Positions 47,901 to 57,161 of a stretch of 64,000 nucleotides of DNA are shown in pieces; the first letter of the stretch is position 1, and the number at the start of each line of letters is the position of its first letter. Origin of the DNA: Mactromeris polynyma (Eukaryota > Mollusca > Bivalvia > Venerida > Mactridae); assembly GCA_032209605.1 (NCBI GenBank), contig JASFXZ010000004.1, forward strand, positions 37,792,401 to 37,856,400, read 5' to 3'. The notes under the pieces are model-generated. The model was not told where the DNA came from. It made no database searches and worked only from the letters and a program-made list of their open reading frames with translations. The position numbers and the translations under genes are program-made.

Positions 47901-50900
47901 GTATAATATGTCACTTTGCATCGCGACTAGTGCAACTTATACACTACAGTGTTAACAAAGTTTTATTTTAGCCAGTAAAGACTTGTGTTTAAAGTGATTT
48001 ATTTTACATGGATTGTGAAACAAGTTCTAACAACTTATTCTTACCACACTTGAAGATGGCTTCCTGGCTACCAACCAGTACTCGTGCCTAAATCAGGGAT
48101 TATGAGGCCGTCCTTAAAAAATTGTTTGTTTGCAGTTACGCAACAGGTTCATGAAAAATGCCGAGACTCAATTTTTTCAGGTTCATAGATCTTTTAACCA
48201 TTACAGTATTGAACTGAATAAACAACCCTACCTACCTACCAAACAAACAATCTTTTAATTATGGCCTGAAGTTTGTCATCCAACCTGGCTCAGTGGCACT
48301 CAGACTCATAAACTTCAGATCAGGAGTCAGGCACTACACTCCATAAGCATAGCATACCATACCTACAATACCATGTATCATTGACTTCCATGCATTTTAA
48401 TCAGTTCACAAAGTGAAGACTGTGTGTAGAAGGTTTAAAGGCTGCCAATCACGGGAATGTATATCATCAAATATGCTCGAGTTTTCATAGTTTCTTTCCT
48501 AACCCTTGATGCATACTGTTTTCACACAGTTAAAGCATTGCTACTTTATTTTTTATGAACAGATAAAATGATAGGTGTGTTTTTCATGCATATGATTTTA
48601 TGAAGATTTTTAATTCATTGTATTGAGCGGATACATTGAAAATCTCTCAGCTTGCTTCAAGCTCCTAGAACTGTACCTTTGATTTCTTCTATTTCTAATA
48701 GGTTTTAAACAACTTGAAGATTGGTACTACAGCATTACTCTACAAATTGATAATCAAGCGTGAAATAACGAAGGCTCAGTGGGTTGCTTTAGGCCTTCTT
48801 ACAACCGCTGGGATATGTGATAGGTAAGATTTTCCTTCCGCTTACAACAAAGTTGCTTAGTCTGTGGTTTTGACTTAAAAGCATATGGCTGTCTTGAGTC
48901 TCTCCATTTAATACTTAATACAGATGCATTGCAGATATTTGTATACACATTGTCCTAGAGTTGTTGCTTTATTGAGAAAGTTAAGCATAACTTATATTAT
49001 ATGCAGCCATGGTTCAGTGAAAACAAAACTAGTTTATCTGCCAATATATAAAGAAATAAATCGACTTATTTTGCTATTACTCCGTGATCTCAGTATTCCA
49101 TTCGTATTAGGGATGTAGTGAAACAAAACAAATTCTTGGACAACATGAACAGTAGGGGAGGGGGGGGGGGGGGCGGGGCTATGATCATAAACTAGGATTT
49201 ACTTTAAATAATGGCCTCATGATTTACCAATTCATTATCAAATACTTTACTGTTCTGTGGGAACCAGCTATGGTGGTTTTGAAGAGAAGGACGGCCTCCG
49301 GCATATTTATATAACTGTGTATGGCCTACTAGTGATGGCTGTAATGAACATATTATCAAGTCTTGCTGCCGTACATACTGAACTTGTACTAAAACAGTCT
49401 TCGTCAGTAAGTGGACATCAACTATACACCTGTAGTTTACTGTATGAGTACTTTTTTATTTATTAGAAAGGTTGTATTTATTTGGTTTGCTTTATAGAGA
49501 TATGTGTTGTATTTATTACAGGAAGTTTTTTTTGTGGTTGCTCTTATTTCGCTATTAAAATCATTGAAATATCACTAAACTGTCGTAAATCATTTTCTCT
49601 ATTTAACTTCTTCTTTACACTTTTTAGTCCCCAATTGAGATTAAGCATCAATAGAGATGTATTTGCTGAAATTTTAGTTACAGAATCATATAAAATAAAA
49701 AAGACACAGCTACAGTCTGGTTATTTCTGGATCACCCCTCGACAGTCTGGTTATTTCTGGATCACCCCTCGACAGTCTGGTTATTTCTGGATCACCCCTC
49801 GACAGTCTGGTTTTTTCTGGATCACCCCTCGTATTCAAGTTTATGTAACTGCTGAGAGTTCAAGACATGAAAACTCATGAAAATTGAAATCTAGGCTTAA
49901 AAATTCACAAATTGTTAAATAGTGAAATTTTGTTTTGGATCAAAGTTGCGAAATTTGCAATCGTGAAAAAAAAAAATTCCGTGTTTATTGTTTCATGATT
50001 TGGTGACATTGTTGTAGAATTGTTGTTCATTTTACTCTCTCAAACATTAGTTTTTGCAATCTCAAGACAATAATTTTAGACACAAAATCTGAGCTGTACA
50101 AATGTGTATCAATTTACATTCGTGCTTAAATGACCTTGAATTTTCATAACTAATTAGGCATTCCAGCTTTTAGCTAGTTTACACTCTTGAGATTGTAAAA
50201 AATTGAATAAAAAATTATGATTTGGAGTTGATATACCCTTTATACCCCATGGAAAACAAATCAGGAATAGCATGTATACCAGAAGTAACGCGAAAATGAC
50301 CCTTGAGCACACGCATGTTTTTGTTTTCTTTGAGTTGTATGAATTAGTCTTTTATTTCTTACAGTTATGGTGGCTATAGAGACAGAAATGTTGAAGGGCG
50401 TCCATTTCAAATATTTATCACAATTACTGGGTTGATGATGATGTTAACTTACTGTTCCGTGTCTGGTTTTGCTGCCGTTTATTCAGAGTATTTACTTAAA
50501 GGACATATCTCAGTAAGTGATGTGGTGGACAAATCGTGTGTTAATATGAGCCTTGTCTAATAATGCATTGATTCCAGTACTGGTACATACTAATACAGTC
50601 ATACAAAGAGGCAATATATATATGTTTACTTCGCTAACCTTCTGATATGTAAATAATTCCATAGGAAAAGGCCTAACTTAATTTTTTTCTATGTTTGCCC
50701 TAATCCTACCCAGGATTGAAAAGTAGGTAATTCTTTTATTATTATACCTCCTTATGGAAAAGGATTAATGGCTTTATATGCACCACAGGTGATTGTCACA
50801 GTTTCTTGACTCATATTCCTTCTGTAGTATATGCATACTACATATACATATACTATTGAAGGCATACAGGGAGAGAACTCTAGAAGGGGTAAAGGGAGAG

Positions 50901-53370
50901 AACTCATGACAATCTCCTTTGTATGCACTTTACTGATGGCAGATGATCTCTTTGATCAAAACAAAATCACCTAGACAAATGTAAAAAAAGTCAGGTCACA
51001 GCAGCCTTTTCGGGTAGGTCTTGTTTGGGCAAATATTTATATCTTAATTCGGGTGTAAGGAAATTGGGTCTGAATAAATGGTATTCCCCTTTTTACCAAT
51101 ACTCATATTACAATAAGGTGACTTGTGTGCATATGTTGATTGACGAGTATTTTGTAGTTGATACAGGGACTCTGAATTGTTAAAATCGGTATGAACCCTG
51201 TATATTAATGACCCTCAGAACAAGTGTGAGCATGTTCATGTAACAGTAGTGTATTATTTCGGCTTGATTTGTGTTTCTTCTTACCATATTTTGTTTTCAT
51301 GCAATACTTAACGCCATTAAAAATTTGGTGTAATTTTTATACCAGCAGCCTAAAGCGTGTCAATGTTACGCTATGAGGTCATTCTTACACAATGTGTGTT
51401 TAAAATAGAAATCAGTTATATATTCCATTTCCTTTTATTGATTAATTTTAGGTATCTATGTTTGTGAAGTGTTATATATTTTTTTCTTTGTTATGTCACT
51501 TTTGTATGTACACACTTTTTAGTTGTGTTTTTAATGGCGTTAAGTATAGTTTTAGGAAAAAAACCTATAGTTTGTTTTTATTTACTTGAGTAGTGTTGTA
51601 AACAAGCTGTGAGTTTATCAGCCAATGAAAACATGTTTTGTAAAATACCGACCAATCGTCATAGCCGTTATAGCAACAGTATTCTCAACTTATTTTGAAT
51701 TTACAATTGTTGATACATATTTTAAAAAATCGATTCGTATAGATAATAAATACATGCTTGAAAACGAGGAAAATGTCAAAAGGCTATGTCTAAAACTTCG
51801 CCATCTGAAAAATAAATAACTGAAGATAATTCAGATTTTTTAAATTTATTTTGCAAAAAAAACATACTTCATAATAATGACGAAACAAGATGGTCAAAGT
51901 AATACATACCCATGTAAAAGACATAACTAGAAGTGAAAACATATGAAATAATGAATTACAAGCATGTAAATGGCACTTGACATATCGATGTATCCTGAAT
52001 ATTTCTCATCCCATATATCAATATCGTTGATATGCATTTAACAGAATCAGTGACAGCTCTCTATTTATGTGATTCATGCATTTGTCTTTATTTTAGACAT
52101 CCCTTCACTTACAAAATATACTTCTATATATGTATGGTGTTATCATGAATGCTGGGACAGTGTTGTGGCAGAGTCATTCATACGACCAGGAACAAGATGG
52201 CTTCTTTAAAGGATTCTCACTATTCACTTGGTTGGTCATATTCACTCAGGTAAGACCAAGGTTTTTAGTTAATAATTTCTGCGTTAGTGAAATATAACCT
52301 TATTCAAATTATTTGTATCACATTGAATCTTAACTTCATGGAAATACTAACCTTGTTTTCTTATGCATACTAACAGCTATTTTGTAAAGTATGGAGTGGG
52401 ATGTCCTCGACCCACACATACTTATTTACGAGGAAAATAAAAATATATCCCCTTCAAAAAAAAAAGAAAAAAAAAAAAGGTTTTTAGTAAGTAGCTTTAT
52501 GAAAAATTACCGTTTTTGGATCCCCGACCTGATTTTGGCGGTTTTCAAACGGCTGTAAAGTTTTAAAAAAATGACAATTTTTGTCTCCTCATTTATGTTT
52601 TTCGGCAGTTCAGTCTCAAGTTTTTAGCTAATACCATTGAAGCCCTAAATGTAGCACCTTGTCTACACTGAATAAACACAATGGACATGAAGTTCAGTTT
52701 TTACATGTAAATCTTCATTAAATCTGTATAGAAATCTTTATTAACATCCACGCTAGTACTAATCTGTACAAAGAAAATAAGATATAATTGTTTTAAGTTT
52801 CTTCAGTCAAATACAAATCGAGGGTTCAGTGCAAGACTTTACTTACTCCTATATAGTAAAGATAGTCTTGCACTGAACCCTCAAAATATACGAAATAAAC
52901 ATACAAAAACACAATAAATTTATTGAATGTTAAAATGTCCTTATAATATAAAAGTACCGTAATGTAAAACCGCATGTAAAACGGCATTATACTTTTACTA
53001 AAAAAACTAAATATTTCAATAATTTCCCATTTGATTATGGATTATTAGTTTTCAAACCAATCCAATAATCGATTATGAAATTTGTCCGATTATCCATTAC
53101 TAGTTAAGGGGTTCTGGAAATAAGGCAACAAAGTGATATTTCACATCAGTAACAACGTGTTTCTTCTTCTTTGAATTTCAGGCTTTCAATGGACTTATCA
53201 TGTCAGTTGTGATGAAACATGGGAGTAATCTTACACGTTTATTTATCATATCTGGTGGTATGATTACATCGACATTGTTGTCTATATTCCTGTTTGGTAC
53301 ACAAATGAACATTTACTTTCTAGTGGCAGCTTCGCTCGTTGTTATGGCAATATATTTATATCATCATTAA
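44897..53370 (+). CDS. SLC35A4: SLC35A4-like nucleotide-sugar transporter with duplicated alternative exon 5
   Basis: Gene-level entry. Coding exons are 44897-44994, 46268-46373, 47035-47205, 48702-48823, then 49268-49406 or 50365-50512, then 52097-52249 and 53182-53370. The phases agree and the product is 325 residues (with 5a) or 328 (with 5b), against 324 for human SLC35A4. Diagnostic stretches are TDGQLPYKSGSVVILIEFTK, DPTTFQVLNNLKIGTTALLY, LHLQNILLYMYGVIMNAG and AFNGLIMSVVMKHGSNLTRL, each close to the human protein. It is a multi-pass Golgi-type membrane protein of the drug/metabolite transporter superfamily. The substrate is not settled; CDP-ribitol transport has been reported for mammalian SLC35A4. 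The human coding sequence lies in one exon, whereas this gene is split. An in-frame TGA upstream in the 42.7-kb exon, if that exon is used, fixes the start at 44897. Confidence 0.93.
46268..46373 (+). CDS. SLC35A4: SLC35A4 exon 2
   Basis: Encodes VVIYGSYSILVNLSKTDGQL followed by PYKSGSVVILIEFTK. It corresponds to the human stretch AMYGAHAPLLALCHVDGRVP and on to LLTELTK. The acceptor is ATCTACAG, the donor GTATGT. Phase in 2, phase out 0. Confidence 0.92.
47035..47205 (+). CDS. SLC35A4: SLC35A4 exon 3
   Basis: Encodes 57 residues, LMISVVMFSPEFIKRNYRLP to ALYMQLQMDPTTFQ. It includes the transporter-family core VLYTFNNNMALYMQ...DPTTFQ. The acceptor is TTTTTCTCTACAG, the donor GTATGA. Phase 0 to 0. 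Confidence 0.95.
47232..47903. repeat. Inverted-repeat element rich in ATCGATTAT
   Basis: TATAGTGATGGAAAATCGG and CGTCATCGCTAGTGTATA form the ends; internal 'ATAATCGATTATCGG' and 'CGATTATAATCGAT' recur. It sits in SLC35A4 intron 3. A related piece is at 53040-53105. Confidence 0.65.
48105..48267. repeat. GGCCATCC-type inverted-repeat element, copy 2
   Basis: Starts AGGCCGTCCTTAAAAAATTG followed by TTTGTTTGCAGTTACG; ends AACAAACAATCTTTTAATTA then TGGCCT. Lies in SLC35A4 intron 3. Confidence 0.7.
48702..48823 (+). CDS. SLC35A4: SLC35A4 exon 4
   Basis: Encodes VLNNLKIGTTALLYKLIIKR followed by EITKAQWVALGLLTTAGICD, ending with two bases of a split Ser codon (AG). VLNNLKIGTTALLY matches human VLSNLKIGSTAVLY. 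The acceptor is TTTCTAATAG, the donor GTAAGA. Confidence 0.95.
49268..49406 (+). CDS. SLC35A4: SLC35A4 alternative exon 5a
   Basis: A 139-base exon encoding the split Ser, then YGGFEEKDGLRHIYITVYG and on to AAVHTELVLKQSSS. Phase in 2, phase out 0, the same as exon 5b. It aligns with 5b with 17 identities over 46 positions. The acceptor is AACCAG with a modest pyrimidine tract; the donor is GTAAGT. The middle (VMNILSSLAAVHTE) departs more from human than 5b does, so 5a looks like the more diverged copy. Confidence 0.85.
49712..49831. repeat. 30-bp minisatellite, four copies, between the alternative exons
   Basis: The unit begins ACAGTCTGGTTATTTCTGGA and ends TCACCCCTCG, repeated four times; the last differs by one base. 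It lies in the intron between SLC35A4 exons 5a and 5b. Confidence 0.95.
50365..50512 (+). CDS. SLC35A4: SLC35A4 alternative exon 5b
   Basis: A 148-base exon encoding the split Ser, then YGGYRDRNVEGRPFQIFIT and on to YCSVSGFAAVYSEYLLKGHI. The YC..SG.A.VY.E.L.K pattern is shared with human SLC35A4 (YCLISGLSSVYTELLMK). The acceptor is TTATTTCTTACAG, stronger than that of 5a; the donor is GTAAGT. The two copies are 958 bases apart. It is three residues longer than 5a. Confidence 0.88.
50789..50928. repeat. Palindromic element, same family as 42803-42925, copy 2
   Basis: Right half AAAGGGAGAGAACTCATGAC then AATCTCC matches copy 1 closely; the left half is more degraded. It lies in the intron after SLC35A4 exon 5b. 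Confidence 0.65.
52097..52249 (+). CDS. SLC35A4: SLC35A4 exon 6
   Basis: Encodes 51 residues, TSLHLQNILLYMYGVIMNAG to GFSLFTWLVIFTQ. It matches human LALQNLFLYTFGVLLN and GFSGWAALVVLSQ. The acceptor is CTTTATTTTAG, the donor GTAAGA. Phase 0 to 0. Confidence 0.95.
52816..52885. repeat. Hairpin (foldback) element, copy 3
   Basis: AATCGAGGGTTCAGTGCAAG opens and TAGTCTTGCACTGAACCCTC closes it. The loop is shorter than in copies 1 and 2. It lies in the last intron of SLC35A4. Confidence 0.85.
53182..53370 (+). CDS. SLC35A4: SLC35A4 terminal coding exon 7
   Basis: Encodes AFNGLIMSVVMKHGSNLTRL to AIYLYHH, then TAA at 53368. It holds the family signature GLxMSxVMKHGSxxTRLF. The acceptor is GAATTTCAG. 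A possible poly(A) signal AATAAA lies at 53832-53837, with GT-rich sequence about 20 bases later. Confidence 0.95.
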   Translation, partial: AFNGLIMSVVMKHGSNLTRLFIISGGMITSTLLSIFLFGTQMNIYFLVAASLVVMAIYLYHH

Positions 53371-53470
53371 AACCGGGCCAGGGTAGTCCTCACCTAAGGC
53401 CTAGAAAAATTGTCGATTTTCTCCATCTTGCTGAGAAATGGGAAGGTTGATCAGTTTGAGTTGTATTGTT

Positions 53471-53653
53471 TGGACCTCCTTAAAAATTTGTTTGTTTGCA
53501 GTTACACGACCGATTTTTCAGGTTCATCCAAGAAAAACTTTTTTTCTGGTCTTTTAGCCATTACAGTACTAAACTAAAAAAACTACCTACCTATCCACTG
53601 TTAAAATTCCGGGTCGCATAACAGCAAACAAACAATTGTTTAAGGATAGCCTT
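53471..53653. repeat. GGCCATCC-type inverted-repeat element, copy 3
   Basis: Starts TGGACCTCCTTAAAAATTTG and ends AACAATTGTTTAAGGATAGC. It lies just after the SLC35A4 stop codon, in the likely 3' UTR. Confidence 0.7.
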
Positions 53654-53831
53654 ATTACATGCTAAATGAATCATATCAACATCTATATTTAACAATAATA
53701 CTCATGGTTTTATTATTACCGAATGAAAGCTGAACAATTATCCTTGTAAATATGTGAAAAATCCATACTTTCCTTGACTATCTATGCAGTTAACTGTTTT
53801 CTGATGCAAATCTTAACCATGTTTTGGGTGC

Positions 53832-53837
53832 AATAAA
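53832..53837 (+). terminator. Candidate poly(A) signal of SLC35A4
   Basis: AATAAA 462 bases after the stop codon, followed by GT-rich TTGTTAGCTTGTTTTG and TGTTGATG. It lies just before the foldback element at 53881. Other AATAAA-like sites further on cannot be excluded. Confidence 0.35.
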
Positions 53838-53880
53838 TTGTTAGCTTGTTTTGCAGTAAAAATGTTGATGTTCATTAAAG

Positions 53881-54255
53881 ACCGGGCCCAGGATTATAAT
53901 GGATACTTACACAAAATTTACTCTTCTTTTTTTGATATTGAAAATTTGAGTGTGGAAAAACGATGAAAATATCAAATGCGTGCTGCATATTCTTTTTGGT
54001 CCATTTGCTTTGTGATGTTATGGTAAGTACGAGATATAGGAGTAATTGTTGTGTTTGAGTGCCACACTCCACACTCAGACTTAATAATTACTCCCATATC
54101 TCATATTACACTCAATTCCCTAAGAAAATGGGCCACAAAGATTATTGGTCACAAAGAATATTCGGCGCTCATTTTACATTATCACTAACAGACTCAAAAG
54201 AGTTAATTTTGTGATTTGAGGTTTGAGTGCTGAGAATGCTGTAATGCTGGGCCTT
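53881..54255. repeat. Foldback element of about 380 bp, copy 3
   Basis: Starts ACCGGGCCCAGGATTATAAT and ends near GCTGGGCCTT. Shares CTCCCATATCTCATATTACA, AAAATGGGCCACAAAGAT and TTTGTGATTTGAGG segments with the other copies. Confidence 0.75.
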
Positions 54256-54726
54256 GGAATATTAATTTTGTTATTTTTTGTTTTGTCTCATATGGCCAGC
54301 TTTTGTGCCCCTCCCCCACCAAGTGGGGCGGGGGACTTAGATTTACCATTGTTCTAATTGGTATTTTAATGGGGTAATGCCATGTTAGGGTTGAGTATAT
54401 TTCCTTTACCTGATTTCATCTTGTTTAAACAAAAATTGTGTGAAATGAAATCTGTCATTGAAAAAGTTGGGTGGAAAGTGAATCACAAAATTTGCTTCAT
54501 TTATCTATTATATCAGTCGACTTGATGTTCAAAAGCTGATATTTCCAGCCCTGGCATTAACAACATTACTATGCGTCGAGAATAATTAGCTCAAAAGATG
54601 TTAGACAGTAGGATCCCTCCACACTCCTAATGAAGCCTCACTGAACCCTATGGCTGGCACACAGCAGGTGAACGGTCCTCCGACCTACCACAATTGATCC
54701 TGTTCAGTATGCTTTGATCTTTGATC

Positions 54727-54917
54727 AGGCCATCCTTAAAATTGTTTTTGTTTACATGGTAACATGACCCGGAATTTTAACAATTGGTTGGTAGGAAGTT
54801 TTTTTTAGTTTAGTACTGTACTGTAATGTTTTCATCGACGAACCTGAACAAATAAATTGAGTATTATTCATGAGTCAGTCACATAACTGCAAACAAATGA
54901 TTTTTTAAGGATGGCCT
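54727..54917. repeat. GGCCATCC-type inverted-repeat element, copy 4
   Basis: Starts AGGCCATCCTTAAAATTGTT and ends AATGATTTTTTAAGGATGGC. Inverted ends are clear. Confidence 0.75.
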
Positions 54918-55278
54918 CGTCTTTCCTGGCTTAAGTTCATCTTCTTCAGTTGAATCGTGTTGTGGTGCATATGTAGTTTGAAATACATTACAAGATAAAT
55001 TATTTCATCTCTGTGGTGTGAATAGGTAATATCCTTAACTTTTTTGAGGAGTTTTTATTCGTATTGATATCATTTTATTACATCCCAGGGACCATATCTC
55101 TGTGACAGTTTATCTGTGGCTAAGTTTATCTGTGGCTAGGCTGTTTTGATTAAGATATTTTTTAAAACAAATCTTACTACTTTTATTTTTCATTCTTGTG
55201 TTCCATTGTTACTGTATATTATAATGTTATTTATTATCTCGTTGTACATGTACATGTATTATTATTTTATATTTTACT

Positions 55279-55557
55279 AGGGATGTCAGCGAATAACCGG
55301 TTAACCGTTTAAACGTCCGATAATCGGTTATTAAAATTATATGCATTTAAGTGTATAAATAATTTACTAAATCTTGCCGACATTGATGTTATACCTGTAT
55401 TTTACAAAGATCTATGTTGTGAAAAGTCAGCATGAACTGCAAATGTTAGTATATGTACCAATTTGTTTTTTAATTTCACTTATGCAATAAATGTTTGTAT
55501 TCTCGGAAGATCTGTCGGTTAACCGGTTAGTGAAATAATCAATTATTCCCATCCCTA
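55279..55557. repeat. MITE with AGGGATG ends and GGTTAACCGGTT
   Basis: AGGGATGTCAGCGAATAACC then GGTTAACC at the left is answered by GGTTAACCGGTTAGTG…ATTCCCATCCCT at the right. Such ends are typical of hAT-derived MITEs. Confidence 0.75.
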
Positions 55558-56345
55558 TTTTTTACAGTGCAACCTCTTTAGAGCAACACCCTAGCTTTAA
55601 AAGCAGACTTGTTCTGGACTAACTTCAACTCAACTGCTGGAAGCCCGAATCAGCAATTAGACTAGTCCGGGACGTTAAGCTAGTGGATTTCTAGAGCCCT
55701 GCATGGGAAGTATATATTAACTACGGGAAATTCGATACTGTTATTGATAAGAGAATGTTACCTTATAGAAGGTCACTCTGGAGAGATTGCCCTGTACTGT
55801 ATGTTATCACATTGCTATTTTACAGTACAAGTATTTGTTTTGAAATCCTTTTATATATCTTTACTTTGAATTGCCATTTTTAGTTTGTCTGTATGGAAAC
55901 AAACGAAGAACTGTTGTCGTAGATTGATCACCGTATTTGTATTACTGTGTTTATGAGGTCGCCTGTCGCCGCGCACATTTTTATAATGCACTTTATGGTA
56001 TTTTGGTCGATCCGGTATGTCCCCCGCACACCATAAATATACTTTTTGAAACCGAAGGGGGAAATTTACCTGCCAGTAGTATAGGTCAAACAGAAGCCAA
56101 ATACGGTCACTGCACAGTGCCAATGAGACCCATCGTACAGTTATCATTTTCCTGGCATTTAACCATTGCTTTCCTGGAATCTACCCAGTACTTTCCTGGT
56201 TACATGCCAGTACTATGTTAGGTGGGAACCGTCCACTGAAATGATAAATTTATAGTAACCAGCAGATGAGTGACTGCATTGGCTTCTGGTGCTCTTATTT
56301 TATTTATTGTTGCTTCCTTATTATGATATTCTCCGTGTATGACAC

Positions 56346-56630
56346 CAGGGGCGGATCCAGTATTTGGGGGGGGGGGGGGCGTAACTTTTTGGTATTTTTT
56401 TTAGTTTTGCTCAAGCCTTATACAACGGCAATGACTGTGTTTCATTTCTTTCTTTAGTTATTGAACATAAAACGGATTCAGAAGGACTTCATTAAATCCA
56501 ACGCATTAGGAGCGGTGGAGTGATCTCTGTATATTTTCGTATTTATACTCGGACATACATGTAAGGTTTGCGAATTTTAGGGTGGCCTTTGCCGGTTGTG
56601 CCCCCCCCCCCCCCCAGATCCGCTAGTGGA
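56346..56630. repeat. MITE with GGGGCGGATCCAG ends and homopolymer G/C runs
   Basis: CAGGGGCGGATCCAGTAT followed by a G run, and a C run followed by CAGATCCGCTAGTGG, are inverted. The G and C runs form part of the inverted ends. Confidence 0.75.
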
Positions 56631-57053
56631 CGCTGATGCTGGAATTAAATTTAAATGAGTACAATCATTATATCTGAAATTATCATTTTTAAAAAATAAA
56701 ACATTATTGTTATTGCATATCAGCAACGTCAGTCATGATATATACAGTTACATATTTTAATTTATTGCCTTTTATTGGTCGGGTTGATATAAACAAACAC
56801 TTGATCCAAATTGCTTACCGTTTAAACACTCCTTATCTTTTTATTGTTTTGGGTCATCAATTGCTAAACCTTTGATTATTACTGCATGTTTTCACAACAT
56901 TATCGACCCAATTGATGTTGCAGTATTGATTACATAACTATTGCACCTGGTACATGTTCGTACCTTGTTCCCGACTGTACAGAATGCATACGAAAATGTC
57001 TAATTGACTTCACTCTGTAGTAATTAAAACTATTTTTGGCTTTTTCCATATAG

Positions 57054-57161
57054 AAAGAACTAAATCGGTTTAACGAAGTGGACATTGTTGACTATGGAGT
57101 TTTAACTGTACTTTGTATTGTCTTTAGACTATTTCATGTATATGCAATATTAAAACCATAA
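57054..57161 (+). CDS. Orphan terminal exon encoding a hydrophobic C-terminal tail, ABCG-like
   Basis: After an acceptor with a pyrimidine tract (GGCTTTTTCCATATAG) an open frame of 35 codons runs to TAA at 57159, with AATAAA at 57185. The peptide begins KELNRFNEVDIVDYGVLTVL and continues CIVFRLFHVYAILKP. One charged stretch followed by one hydrophobic segment and an R...Y resembles the last segment of white/ABCG-type half transporters, where xxDYxxLxxLxxxFRxxxYxxL is seen. No upstream ABCG exon was found. It is in phase 0 and so could also splice from SLC35A4 exon 6 as an alternative end. Both ideas are inferences. Confidence 0.35.
   Translation, partial: KELNRFNEVDIVDYGVLTVLCIVFRLFHVYAILKP

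Noticed and set aside
51625..51819. Possible third copy of the alternative SLC35A4 exon
   Set aside because: The translated segment shows no similarity to 5a or 5b and has no fitting splice sites.
55937..56221. Plus-strand ORF of 94 codons as an upstream exon of the 57-kb terminal exon
   Set aside because: Contains no ABC transporter motif and no donor in a compatible phase.
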